Positions 1 through 6,937 of a stretch of DNA of 19,529 nt are shown piece by piece. Within the stretch, counting starts at the first letter, position 1. Each line of letters opens with the position of its first letter. The DNA comes from an uncultured Collinsella sp. (GTDB lineage: Bacteria; Actinomycetota; Coriobacteriia; Coriobacteriales; Coriobacteriaceae). A program made the translations under genes and the position numbers. The stretch spans positions 1-19,529 of the forward strand of contig UREM01000039.1 in NCBI GenBank assembly GCA_900546775.1, written 5' to 3'. The notes under the pieces are model-generated. The model saw only the letters and a program-made list of their open reading frames with translations. It ran no database searches and was not told the DNA's origin.

Positions 1-260
1 CTCACGTCATGCTCTTTGACGAGGCCACGTCGGCGCTCGACCCCGAGCTGGTTCGCGACGTTCTTGGCGTTATGCGCGATCTTGCACGTGACGGTATGAC
101 CATGATCGTCGTGACGCATGAGATGGGCTTTGCCCGCGACGTCGCCGACCGCGTCGTCTTTATGGACGGCGGCGTTATCGTGGAAGAGGGTACGCCGAGC
201 GAGGTCTTCGACCACCCCAAGAGCGAGCGCACCAAGGCGTTCTTGGGAAATATCTCGTAG
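1..260 (+). CDS. Polar amino-acid ABC transporter ATP-binding protein (GlnQ-type), C-terminal fragment
   Basis: The reading frame is open from the window edge, so the N-terminus with Walker A is missing. The visible part starts in Walker B ([14 protein letters not shown], with the D-loop SALD), then has the H-loop histidine in [22 protein letters not shown], and ends in the typical tail of this family ([19 protein letters not shown]). This tail and the MGFA motif after the switch histidine are characteristic of ATPases energising uptake of polar amino acids such as glutamine or cystine at the inner face of the membrane. The partner permease and binding protein would lie upstream, outside the window. 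The gene ends at a TAG just before a strong terminator. Substrate cannot be told. Confidence 0.93.
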   Translation, partial: HVMLFDEATSALDPELVRDVLGVMRDLARDGMTMIVVTHEMGFARDVADRVVFMDGGVIVEEGTPSEVFDHPKSERTKAFLGNIS

Positions 261-285
261 CCGCTTTATATGACTGACATAACAG

Positions 286-321
286 AAAACGGGAGCCGGA
301 TGTGATCCGGCTCCCGTTTTT
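286..321. terminator. Bidirectional rho-independent terminator
   Basis: A perfect 10-bp stem, GGGAGCCGGA (291-300) with TCCGGCTCCC (306-315), has a 5-nt loop. It is extended by AAAAC/GTTTT, so both strands carry a U-tract. It lies between the converging ABC ATPase (+) and flavodoxin (-) genes and can terminate both. Confidence 0.93.
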
Positions 322-377
322 GTTGGGATGCGAATGTGTTTTGGTGCAGAGCTCGTTATGGGCGGAGCTCATTGCCG

Positions 378-797
378 CTAGGCGAGCTCGGCTCCAAGGG
401 CGCGGCAGGCCGCCTCGCCCTCATCGTCGGGAGCGTCGTAGCAGATGACGGAATCGACGACGTTGACGCCCGCCTCGTCGGCGTCGGCCTTCCAGTTGTC
501 CATCCACTCGCCCTCGGCCCACGAATAGGAGCCAAAGAGGACGACCTTCTTGTCGCCGAGAACCTCCTTGACCTCGTCCCACATCGGCTGGAACTCATCG
601 TACTCGAGTTCCTCGGAGCCCATGGCGGGGCAGCCGAAGGCGAAGGCGTCGTAGTCGGCGGCCCTGTCGGCAGAGAAGTCGGCGCAGGGGATGACCTCGG
701 TCTCGGCACCCGCGGACGTGGCGCCTTCGGCGACGAGGTTTGCCATGGCCTCGGTATTGCCCGTGCCACTCCAATAGACGACGGCGATCTTGCTCAT
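378..797 (-). CDS. Short-chain flavodoxin
   Basis: The product has 139 aa, the normal length for a short-chain flavodoxin. It begins MSKIAVVYWSGTGNTEAMA, where SGTGNTE is the FMN phosphate-binding loop. Further on, FGCPAMGSEELE and LFGSYSWAEGEWMDNW match the two FMN isoalloxazine-flanking loops. It is a soluble cytoplasmic one-electron carrier that often replaces ferredoxin when iron is short. The start ATG at 797 is preceded by AAAGGA; the longer in-frame extension upstream is only the antisense of the neighbouring gene. It lies 46 nt downstream of the DUF3793 gene on the same strand, probably in one transcript. Confidence 0.95.
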   Translation of the reverse strand: MSKIAVVYWSGTGNTEAMANLVAEGATSAGAETEVIPCADFSADRAADYDAFAFGCPAMGSEELEYDEFQPMWDEVKEVLGDKKVVLFGSYSWAEGEWMDNWKADADEAGVNVVDSVICYDAPDDEGEAACRALGAELA

Positions 798-843
798 ATG
801 TTTTCCTTTCGGTTGTGCGGCGTGCGGCCGCGTTTTGTATGCT

Positions 844-1548
844 CTATCGGGTTGCCTGGACAAGTTGTCCCAGGGTGCAGCCCTGTTGATAGATGTACGT
901 AAGGTATTGCGTGCATGCGCGATAGGAATCGAAGGTCGTGAGCGCCTGCTCAACGTTTGTGTATACCTTCCATGCGCCAAAGACCTTATAGTTTTCGCCG
1001 TGCTGGACGATAAACTGATGGACATCTTCGTAGGGATAGCCCAAAAAATAGCCAATTTCGTGGGGGAACTCGCACATGCACCCCGTATCGCAGTGCCTAT
1101 TTCGCGCGAGTGCGCAGACGCTGCTGTCATAGGCGCTTTCTGCGGCATTGCTGCTTGCCAGCGTGATGCGCGCGGCGAGATGCACCAGGGATGCGGGCAG
1201 GTTGTGGACATCGTAACCTTCGGCGGTAAGCGCCGTCTTGGCGCGGGGGTCGGAGAGGTATCGCATGAGGTCCGCAGGGCGGTACACATAGATGAGCGCT
1301 CCGCAGGGGCGCCAGACCAAAACGCTCATATGGATCCCGAGTGGCTGGAGCTCGCGGTTGCATTGGGCAATGACCGCGAGCAGGCGAGAGCGTCGCTCTT
1401 CGATATGGGCGGCGCCGGGTTTTCCGCCTTGGTTGGCGTAAACGCCGGGATAGGTAAAGAGCGAGGCCGGCTTGATACCTGCGAGCGTAGGGGAGCAGTT
1501 GCGCACGACAGCCGTTTGGTATGTTGGGATGTCAATGGTTCGAGTCAC
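844..1548 (-). CDS. DUF3793 family protein
   Basis: The product has 234 aa. The family is recognised by NCSPTLAGIKPASLF near the N-terminus and by CEFPHEIGYFLGYPYEDVHQFI with GENYKVFGAWKVY in the C-terminal half. The biochemical function of the family is unknown. From general knowledge it occurs in anaerobic Firmicutes and Coriobacteriia, often beside flavodoxin or metal-handling genes, as here. The start is a GTG (1548), preceded by GAAAGGAG at good spacing; no in-frame ATG lies nearby. It has several cysteines (for example in NRHCDTGCMCEF), so metal or redox chemistry is conceivable, but that is inference. It is probably co-transcribed with the flavodoxin downstream. Confidence 0.9.
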   Translation of the reverse strand: MTRTIDIPTYQTAVVRNCSPTLAGIKPASLFTYPGVYANQGGKPGAAHIEERRSRLLAVIAQCNRELQPLGIHMSVLVWRPCGALIYVYRPADLMRYLSDPRAKTALTAEGYDVHNLPASLVHLAARITLASSNAAESAYDSSVCALARNRHCDTGCMCEFPHEIGYFLGYPYEDVHQFIVQHGENYKVFGAWKVYTNVEQALTTFDSYRACTQYLTYIYQQGCTLGQLVQATR

Positions 1549-1587
1549 GATGCTCCTTTCGGGTCCTCAGTTGTTAGCCTAGGAAAA

Positions 1588-1615
1588 CTTATACACGAAA
1601 GTAAGCCAAGGTCAA
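1588..1615 (-). promoter_or_regulatory. Putative promoter of the DUF3793-flavodoxin unit
   Basis: On the minus strand, TTGACC (1615-1610) and TATAAG (1593-1588, preceded by TG) are 16 nt apart. They lie about 40 nt upstream of the GTG start. Between promoter and start is CCTAGGCTAAC, which loosely resembles half of a DtxR/IdeR-type iron box; this resemblance is weak. Confidence 0.5.
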
Positions 1616-1641
1616 CAAAAAAGTTTGAAGCGGGAAACTAA

Positions 1642-1673
1642 TTGACCGAACCGACACGAGTTTGGAGTAAGAT
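1642..1673 (+). promoter_or_regulatory. Possible promoter of the HMA-domain gene
   Basis: TTGACC (1642-1647) and TAAGAT (1668-1673) are separated by 20 nt. This is longer than the usual 17 but is tolerated by promoters under metalloregulators. It lies directly upstream of the G/C-tract palindrome. Tentative. Confidence 0.3.
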
Positions 1674-1677
1674 GGGA

Positions 1678-1694
1678 ACACCCCATGGGGGTAT
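1678..1694 (+). promoter_or_regulatory. CsoR-like metal-sensor operator candidate
   Basis: The sequence ACCCC-ATG-GGGGT (1680-1692), extended by A...T at 1678/1694, is a G/C-tract inverted repeat. It resembles operators of the CsoR/RcnR repressor family (TACCC-N4-GGGGGTA type). It sits in the leader of a heavy-metal-associated-domain gene, the position expected for copper control. No csoR gene is in the window, so the link rests on motif and context. Confidence 0.55.
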
Positions 1695-1724
1695 AGGTAT
1701 AAGAGTTTGGAGAAAGGGGATCGC

Positions 1725-2108
1725 ATGGAAGACTTGCTAAACCCTGCAAATATCATCGTGCTTGCCGCGATTGTCGTCGGCATGTTCTTTGGCCTGCGGC
1801 GTATTGTCGCTTCGACACACGGAAAGAGCTGCTGCAGCGATGGCACGAGCGGTAAGAAGGCCAAGAAGGTAGTGGTTGCGGATACCGATCCGTCCCACTA
1901 CCCCTATAGCGATGAGCTGCTCATCGGCGGCATGAGCTGCGATGGCTGCGCTCAGAATGTGGCCAATGCCCTCAATGCGCTGAATGGTGTGTGGGCAACG
2001 GTAACGTACGCGGACCACACGGCGCGCGTGCGCTCCAAGCGGCCAATCGATCGCGGTGCTCTCGTGGCGGCCGTGAAGGATGCGGGTTACTACGTCATGA
2101 CGCTGTAA
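1725..2108 (+). CDS. Membrane-anchored heavy-metal-associated (HMA) domain protein
   Basis: The product has 127 aa. Residues 10-24 form one hydrophobic segment (IIVLAAIVVGMFFGL), followed by RR, suggesting a single N-terminal membrane anchor with a cytoplasmic C-terminus. A linker holds a CC pair (C36, C37) and lysine-rich KKAKK. Residues 64-127 form an HMA/CopZ-like fold with the metal-binding motif GMSCDGC (C72, C75). The likely role is binding or delivery of Cu(I) or a similar soft metal at the membrane; this is inferred from the family. The ATG at 1725 is chosen over an upstream in-frame TTG (1707) because AAAGGGG lies 7 nt before it. The upstream CsoR-like site supports metal control. 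Confidence 0.85.
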   Translation: MEDLLNPANIIVLAAIVVGMFFGLRRIVASTHGKSCCSDGTSGKKAKKVVVADTDPSHYPYSDELLIGGMSCDGCAQNVANALNALNGVWATVTYADHTARVRSKRPIDRGALVAAVKDAGYYVMTL

Positions 2109-2134
2109 GCGCCGCCTTGGATGCACTTCCTTGT

Positions 2135-2560
2135 CTAGGCTCGTCCGCGCAGTTCGATGTCAAGAATGTCATCGAAATCGATGGCGATGTCTTTGAGCTT
2201 GAGGAGCTTGAAGGCAGGGAGTACCTCGTCGAGGATGCCGGTGCGGCTACGATAGCCGTACGTATCGTAATAGCTGACGCGGACTAAGTCGCCGCGTTTG
2301 AGGCCCTCGAGCTTTTTCGAAAGCTCGAGGGCTTTTTCTTCTGTGAGTTCGCATTTGGGCTCAACAGTGATCTCTTGTTTGCGCACAAGCTCGTAGTATC
2401 CCGTGAGGGCGGCAAAGGGCATAAACTGCGCGGCACGGCCGGCACGGACGGCGCCGTTAGCGGTGAGTTTGGGGTCGGCGGAGCGACGTCTTCCCTCGGG
2501 GTCCGCTAGGCGTTCAAAAGGTGTCGGTGGCCGCATCGGCTGCTGTTGGGGCTTAGGCAC
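2135..2560 (-). CDS. YolD-like family protein
   Basis: The product has 141 aa. The core AAQFMPFAALTGYYELVRKQE, then VRVSYYDTYGYRSRTGILDEV and the terminal IAIDFDDILDIEL match YolD-like proteins. These are small partners typically encoded next to UvrX/UmuC-type Y-family polymerases in Gram-positive bacteria and phages; their exact function is unresolved. The start is GTG (2560), with AGGAGG 5 nt upstream. It overlaps the end of the polymerase gene by 8 nt, so translation is probably coupled. The N-terminal 40 residues are proline- and arginine-rich and likely disordered. Confidence 0.85.
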   Translation of the reverse strand: MPKPQQQPMRPPTPFERLADPEGRRRSADPKLTANGAVRAGRAAQFMPFAALTGYYELVRKQEITVEPKCELTEEKALELSKKLEGLKRGDLVRVSYYDTYGYRSRTGILDEVLPAFKLLKLKDIAIDFDDILDIELRGRA

Positions 2561-4058
2561 GGTGCCCTCCTACCTGATCGTTGCGTTCGCGTGCGGTGGC
2601 ACCGGCGGTAAAGCTCAGTCCCTTAACCAGCGCGTTCTTGCCGTATTTGCCTTTTACAGCCAGCACGGCACGGGCCAGCTCGCGCTCGCGCTCATCGGCC
2701 TCGACATCGCTAAATAGATCGATGGTGGCAAACTCCTCCGGCATGAGGTTGCCAAATCCCAGGTTGATGCGCTTGACTGGTCGTTTGGGATCGACAGTCT
2801 GCGCCCAGAGCTCATCGAAATAGCCCATGATCTTCTTAAACGAATTGGTGCGCTCGGGCAGCTTGCGCGAGGCGTTGGAGTGCGCTAAGAGTGCGGCATA
2901 GCCACCGCGCGGTTTGCCGCCATGCTCTCCCACAAAGATGCCATCGATAGCCTGCGCCTCCCGCACCAGGCGGCGCCGTTCGTCATCGCGCTGGACGGGC
3001 TTGGGCGCACGGGGCGCGAGCTCAGGGCCGGCGGTTGCGGTGGGTTCGATGCTCGACGTGCTCGAGCGTAGGTGTCCGCATCCGTCCACATATTGCGCTG
3101 TACCGCTGGCGTCGAGGCGGCGTATGTCAGCTCGTTCGCTCGCATAACCCACAAAGAGCGAGATGCTGTCGCAGACCACGTGCTTATCGACTAGGTCCAA
3201 CACGGCGTTGTCGACCATCTCGCGCAAGACGGTGTAGGCCTGCTCATAGGCATAGCCCTTCGAGAGCACCTGCCCTGTGGTGGTCGAGGTCGCTTGCGGG
3301 CGATAAGCTTGGATATCGGCGATGGTTGTCGGCTCACGCCCGAAGGCGTGGTCGATAAGATATTCGGCATTGACGCCGAGTTCGTCGTAGAGCAGGTTCT
3401 CGTCGAGCGCTGCGACCCCCATCAGGTCGTAGACACCGTATTTCTCGAGACGGGCCGCCACGCCGGGGCCGATGCCCCAGATGTCGGTGATGGGGCGATG
3501 GGGCCAGATCTCCTTGCGAAAGGTCTCGTCGTCGAGTGTGCCGATGCGACTGGGCACATGCTTGGCAGTGATGTCGAGTGCTACCTTGGCCTGGAATAGG
3601 TTGGGGCCGATGCCGACCGTCGCCGTGATGCCGGTGCGCGCGAGGACCTCGTCGCGCAACATGCAGGCGAAGCCTTCCGCATCGGTGTGATAGAGGTCCA
3701 GATATGGCGTCACGTCGATAAAGCACTCGTCAATTGAGTAGACGTGAATGTCTTGCGGACTGACGTATTCCAGGTAGATACCGTAGATCCGCGCCGACAC
3801 CTCCATGTAGTGCTGCATGCGCGGTACGGCCTTAATGTAGTCGATGCCATCGGGTATTTCGAACAGGCGACAGCGGTTGTGAATCCCTAGGTCCTTCATA
3901 GCCTGCGTGATAGCGAGACAGATAGTCGTGCGTCCGCGCGATTCGTCGGCAACGACCAGGTTGGTGGTGAGCGGATCGAGCCCACGATCGACGCACTCGA
4001 CGCTGGCATAAAACGTCTTGAGGTCGATGCAGATGTAGGTGTGCTGCTCGTGCGCCAT
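2553..4058 (-). CDS. Y-family translesion DNA polymerase (UvrX/DinB-like)
   Basis: The product has 501 aa. The catalytic acidic residues are D12 in YICIDLKTFYASVE and D110-E111 in YSIDECFIDVTPY. A helix-hairpin-helix segment follows (DIWGIGPGVAARLEKYGV), and the little-finger domain ends in the typical LPERTNSFKKIM...RINLGFGNL. It would copy damaged DNA at low fidelity during the SOS response. Residues roughly 319-399, between little-finger strands, are longer than usual and rich in P, A and R, looking like a flexible insertion. The ATG at 4058 follows GGGAGGG at good spacing; the in-frame GTG at 4079 lacks a ribosome site. The consensus promoter, overlapping LexA box and YolD partner support a damage-inducible two-gene operon. 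Confidence 0.93.
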   Translation of the reverse strand: MAHEQHTYICIDLKTFYASVECVDRGLDPLTTNLVVADESRGRTTICLAITQAMKDLGIHNRCRLFEIPDGIDYIKAVPRMQHYMEVSARIYGIYLEYVSPQDIHVYSIDECFIDVTPYLDLYHTDAEGFACMLRDEVLARTGITATVGIGPNLFQAKVALDITAKHVPSRIGTLDDETFRKEIWPHRPITDIWGIGPGVAARLEKYGVYDLMGVAALDENLLYDELGVNAEYLIDHAFGREPTTIADIQAYRPQATSTTTGQVLSKGYAYEQAYTVLREMVDNAVLDLVDKHVVCDSISLFVGYASERADIRRLDASGTAQYVDGCGHLRSSTSSIEPTATAGPELAPRAPKPVQRDDERRRLVREAQAIDGIFVGEHGGKPRGGYAALLAHSNASRKLPERTNSFKKIMGYFDELWAQTVDPKRPVKRINLGFGNLMPEEFATIDLFSDVEADERERELARAVLAVKGKYGKNALVKGLSFTAGATARERNDQVGGHRA

Positions 4059-4088
4059 CCGAGCCCTCCCATCAAACACATGTTCTTA

Positions 4089-4104
4089 TCGAATACCTGT
4101 TCGA
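4089..4104 (-). promoter_or_regulatory. LexA (SOS) box
   Basis: Read on the minus strand the site is TCGAACAGGTATTCGA. This matches the Gram-positive LexA consensus CGAAC-N4-GTTCG with one mismatch. It abuts the -10 hexamer of the polymerase promoter, so repressor binding would block it. A second, degenerate copy of the same 14-nt unit follows at 4105-4118. Confidence 0.8.
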
Positions 4105-4132
4105 TAATACCTGCTCGACCGGACACCGTCAA
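4104..4132 (-). promoter_or_regulatory. Promoter of the polymerase-YolD operon
   Basis: On the minus strand TTGACG (4132-4127) and TATTAT (4109-4104) are separated by exactly 17 nt. They lie about 45 nt upstream of the polymerase start. This is the best sigma-70-type promoter in the window. Confidence 0.8.
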
Positions 4133-4281
4133 AATCTGTCCCTATTTGGCAGGTATGGTCGTGCGGCTGCATCGGGTTTTAACGCAGCCCTAAAGAGCAC
4201 GAAACAGCTCGGAAAAGCTTGCTTCGTAGCATGAGACTAACGATTGATGCCACCATAAAGCACGGAAGGGTTGTGGGGATA

Positions 4282-4806
4282 ATGGTTAACTATGGGTTTG
4301 GTATGCCGACGCGCTTGGTTGCGGATGGGGACGTGGCTCGCTGGTGCGGGCGATTGGTTGCCCACTATGGCGGCACCAAGACACTGGTCGTGCTGGGAGG
4401 CGACAAGCACACGCGTGATGAGCTCGTTTCGGCGGCGCTGGGCTCGCTCGATCGCGCCCTGCTCGAACGCGTGCTCTTTCGTTGCGGCTTGGTCGGGGGC
4501 GACGGGGGAGACGATTTGGTCGATGAGGCCGTAGCCCTGGCGACCGATGAGGGCGTGGACTTTGTCCTGGCGATCGGCGATGCCGATACGGCGGGCTTTG
4601 CGCGCGAACTCGCTCGTCGCATGGCCGTGCTCGATGCCGGCGAGGACGGCTTTGTTCCCTACGGATGCATCGTCTCCGAGGGAAAAGTGCCCGCCGTTGT
4701 GGGCGCCGGCGAGGTTCCCGTTTTCGCCATCATCGCCCCCGAACTGCTGGAGGGTATCGGCTCGCCCTTGCGCGAGCTGCTCGGCAGCGTGTGCGCCGCG
4801 GCCTAA
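4282..4806 (+). CDS. Truncated iron-containing alcohol dehydrogenase-like protein
   Basis: The product has 174 aa. The opening MVNYGFGMPTRLVADGDVARW and the following GGTKTLVVLGGDKHTRDEL fit the N-terminal nucleotide-binding domain of butanol-dehydrogenase-type Fe-ADHs (pattern NF-x-NPT-x-hhFG..., KhLhhYGG). GVDFVLAIGDADTAGFAREL aligns with the NAD-binding GGGS region but has lost the glycine-rich GGGSxxD signature. The whole C-terminal metal-binding helical domain is absent, since full-length members have about 380-400 aa. The ATG at 4282 is preferred to 4231 and to the TTG at 4219 because homology begins here and GGAAGGG lies upstream. It is either a relic or a standalone domain with another role; dehydrogenase activity is unlikely. 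Confidence 0.65.
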   Translation: MVNYGFGMPTRLVADGDVARWCGRLVAHYGGTKTLVVLGGDKHTRDELVSAALGSLDRALLERVLFRCGLVGGDGGDDLVDEAVALATDEGVDFVLAIGDADTAGFARELARRMAVLDAGEDGFVPYGCIVSEGKVPAVVGAGEVPVFAIIAPELLEGIGSPLRELLGSVCAAA

Positions 4807-4816
4807 TATTTACCAT

Positions 4817-4878
4817 AAAGGGATAGGTTATTTTTGGTTGGTAAAGCGTTTGACCTGCCAAAATAAACCTGTCCCTTT
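4817..4878. repeat. Long imperfect hairpin (palindromic intergenic repeat)
   Basis: The left arm (4817-4845) begins AAAGGGATAGGTT and the right arm (4849-4878) ends AACCTGTCCCTTT. They pair almost throughout, with small bulges, G:U pairs and a 3-nt loop (GCG). The right arm is followed by TTTTTGG, so it could terminate transcription of the truncated ADH gene. Its length and symmetry also suit a REP/MITE-like dispersed palindrome. Pieces of similar sequence (CTGTCCCTATTTGGCAGGT) occur at 4136-4154. Confidence 0.7.
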
Positions 4879-4963
4879 TTGGTCGGTTGCCGTTGGGGAG
4901 CGGATTGGCAACGCTCGCTGATTGTAGTCTTGACCTGCGCTAGAATAGGACTATCTGATTATC

Positions 4964-4987
4964 CGGGCGCATGGAGGCTTGCGCCCG
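4964..4987 (+). promoter_or_regulatory. Leader hairpin directly upstream of the pgi ribosome site
   Basis: A perfect 8-bp stem, CGGGCGCA (4964-4971) with TGCGCCCG (4980-4987), has an 8-nt loop containing GGAGG. No U-tract follows, so it is not a terminator. The true Shine-Dalgarno GAGGAGG (4994-5000) begins 6 nt later. A possible promoter upstream (TTGACC at 4930, TATCTG at 4952) is weak. Confidence 0.5.
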
Positions 4988-5005
4988 TATGCTGAGGAGG
5001 ACTTT

Positions 5006-6700
5006 ATGGCAACTGTTGCCGCACCTATCGATGCTACGTCGACTGCCGCTTGGAAGGCGCTCGAGGCTCATCAGGAGAAGCTCGAGGCCGAAGGTATCGA
5101 CCTCAAGGCCTGGTTCGCCGCCGATGCCGAGCGCGTGAACAAGCTGAGCTTTGACGCCGGTGACCTGCACTTCGATCTGTCCAAGAACCTGGTGACCGAT
5201 GAGACCGTCAAGCTGCTGTGCGATCTTGCCCGCGAGGTGAAGCTCGAGGAGCGCCGCGACGCCATGTTCTCCGGCGAGCACATCAACACCACCGAGGACC
5301 GCGCCGTCCTGCACACCGCGCTGCGCCGTCCGGCGAGCGAGAAAGGCCAGCTCATCGTTGACGGCCAGGATGTCGTCGCCGACGTGCACGAGGTCCTCGA
5401 TCGCATGTATGCTTTCGCCGAGCGCGTGCGCTCCGGTGAGTGGAAGGGCGTTACCGGCAAGAAGATCGAGCACCTGGTGTCCATCGGCATCGGCGGCTCC
5501 GATCTGGGCCCGGTCATGGCTTACGAGGCTCTGCGCCCCTATGCCGACGCCGGTATCGACTGCCGCTACATCTCCAACATCGACCCCAACGACCAGGCCG
5601 AGAAGCTCAAGGGTTTGGATCCCGAGACCACGCTCGTGATCATCGTCTCCAAGACCTTCACCACGCTCGAGACCCTCACCAACGCCCGCGAGGTCAAGAC
5701 CTGGATGCTCGAGCAGCTCAAGGCTCAGGGTGCCATCGACGGTTCCGATGAGCAGAACGCCGAGGCCGTGGCCAAGCACTTCGTTGCCGTCTCCACTGCA
5801 CTCGACAAGGTCGAGGCCTTCGGTATCGATCCGGCCAACGCCTTTGGTTTCTGGAACTGGGTCGGCGGCCGCTACTCCGTCGACTCCGCCGTGGGCCTGT
5901 CGCTGATCGTCGTGCTCGGCCCCGAGTGTTTCCAGCAGTTCCTTGAGGGCTTCCACGCCATCGACGAGTACTTCTGCAACACGCCGCTCGAGAACAACGC
6001 CGTCGCGCTGATGGGTCTGCTCAACGTCTGGTACGTCAACTTCTTCGGTTCCAAGAGCCACGCCGTGCTGCCGTACTGCCAGTACCTGCATCGTTTCCCG
6101 GCCTACCTGCAGCAGCTCACCATGGAGTCCAACGGCAAGCATGTCCGCTGGGACGGCAGCGCCGTGACCTCCGACACCGGTGAGATTTTCTGGGGCGAGC
6201 CCGGCACCAACGGCCAGCATGCCTTCTACCAGCTGCTGCACCAGGGCACCGTGGTGGTTCCGGCCGATTTCATCGCCTTCGCCAATACCGCCAACCCTGC
6301 GACCGATAGCGGTCAGGACGTGCACGAGCTGTTCCTGGGCAACTTCCTGGCCCAGACCAAGGCACTCGCCTTTGGCAAGACGGCCGACGAGGTTCGTGCC
6401 GAGGGTACGCCCGAGCAGATCGTCCCGGCTCGCTGCTTTGAGGGCAACCGCCCGACGACCTCGATCTTTGGCGACACGCTGACCCCGTTCGCGCTCGGCG
6501 AGCTCATCGCCCTGTACGAGCACATCACGTTTGTCGAGGGTACGGTCTGGGGCATCGACTCCTACGACCAGTGGGGCGTTGAGCTGGGCAAGCAGCTTGC
6601 CAAGCAGATCACCCCTGCCTTCCACGACGACGCCGCCAAGGCCGAGCAGGACGCTTCGACCCAGGCGCTCATCGAGTTCTATCGCGCGCACCGTAAGTAG
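5006..6700 (+). CDS. pgi: Glucose-6-phosphate isomerase
   Basis: The product has 564 aa, normal for the long bacterial form. It interconverts glucose-6-phosphate and fructose-6-phosphate in the cytoplasm (glycolysis and gluconeogenesis). GIGGSDLG at 161-168 is the first SIS-fold phosphate loop. Catalytic residues visible are E374 in TMESNGK, H405 in [14 protein letters not shown] and K529 in [29 protein letters not shown] is the family signature. The ATG at 5006 follows GAGGAGG. An in-frame upstream start at 4979 lies inside the leader hairpin and is rejected. The gene is monocistronic, bounded by a leader hairpin and a terminator. Codon use is strongly GC-biased, as for a highly expressed gene. 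Confidence 0.98.
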   Translation: MATVAAPIDATSTAAWKALEAHQEKLEAEGIDLKAWFAADAERVNKLSFDAGDLHFDLSKNLVTDETVKLLCDLAREVKLEERRDAMFSGEHINTTEDRAVLHTALRRPASEKGQLIVDGQDVVADVHEVLDRMYAFAERVRSGEWKGVTGKKIEHLVSIGIGGSDLGPVMAYEALRPYADAGIDCRYISNIDPNDQAEKLKGLDPETTLVIIVSKTFTTLETLTNAREVKTWMLEQLKAQGAIDGSDEQNAEAVAKHFVAVSTALDKVEAFGIDPANAFGFWNWVGGRYSVDSAVGLSLIVVLGPECFQQFLEGFHAIDEYFCNTPLENNAVALMGLLNVWYVNFFGSKSHAVLPYCQYLHRFPAYLQQLTMESNGKHVRWDGSAVTSDTGEIFWGEPGTNGQHAFYQLLHQGTVVVPADFIAFANTANPATDSGQDVHELFLGNFLAQTKALAFGKTADEVRAEGTPEQIVPARCFEGNRPTTSIFGDTLTPFALGELIALYEHITFVEGTVWGIDSYDQWGVELGKQLAKQITPAFHDDAAKAEQDASTQALIEFYRAHRK

Positions 6701-6730
6701 GATTCGCTGCGAAAACTAACGCATAGCCGA

Positions 6731-6765
6731 CAAGGGCCCGTATCCGTTGGGATGCGGGCCCTTTG
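6731..6765 (+). terminator. Rho-independent terminator of pgi
   Basis: CAAGGGCCCGTATCC pairs with GGGATGCGGGCCCTTTG as a near-perfect stem of about 15 bp with a very short loop. It starts 30 nt after the pgi stop. The T-run is short (TTT). Confidence 0.8.
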
Positions 6766-6795
6766 CTATCTGGATAGAATGGAATGTATCGGGAG

Positions 6796-6829
6796 GCGCC
6801 TCGACGGGCATCGCAATCGTCGAAGGCGC
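6796..6829 (+). other. Leader hairpin of the Cof-type phosphatase gene
   Basis: GCGCCTCGACG (6796-6806) pairs with CGTCGA-a-GGCGC (6818-6829), giving 11 bp with one bulged A. It lies about 110 nt before the start codon and has no U-tract. The rest of the 236-nt gap between pgi and this gene shows no gene; TAGAAT (6775-6780) and TATGAT (6895-6900) are possible -10 elements without a clear -35. Confidence 0.4.
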
Positions 6830-6937
6830 GCCGTTCATGTTTGGGACAATATGACATTTTTCCCGTTGCAAACAGCGCCGCCGTGGGTGTTCTGTATGAT
6901 GGCTCAGACAAGGTTGCTCAATGACAGGGAGGCACAT

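Noticed and set aside
378..1289. 303-codon minus-strand frame that includes the flavodoxin
   Set aside because: The part upstream of 797 is antisense-frame shadow of the DUF3793 gene on the same strand in another frame. A clear ribosome site and ATG mark the true flavodoxin start at 797.
1569..1592. Iron-box (IdeR/DtxR) before the DUF3793 gene
   Set aside because: Only the AGGCTAAC part fits; the other half does not match, so it is not listed as a site.
790..1641. 283-codon plus-strand frame opposite the DUF3793 gene
   Set aside because: It is antisense to a recognised family member and lacks motifs of its own.
4930..4946. TTGACC followed by TAGAAT upstream of pgi as a promoter
   Set aside because: The spacing is only 5 nt, so the two cannot form one promoter. 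TAGAAT also recurs at 6775 and 7778 without a good -35; kept only as a remark.
4940..6691. 583-codon minus-strand open frame across pgi
   Set aside because: It is fully antisense to pgi, which has catalytic motifs and a ribosome site. The long antisense frame is a by-product of the strong GC-biased codon use; its translation (leucine/glycine/valine-rich) resembles no family.
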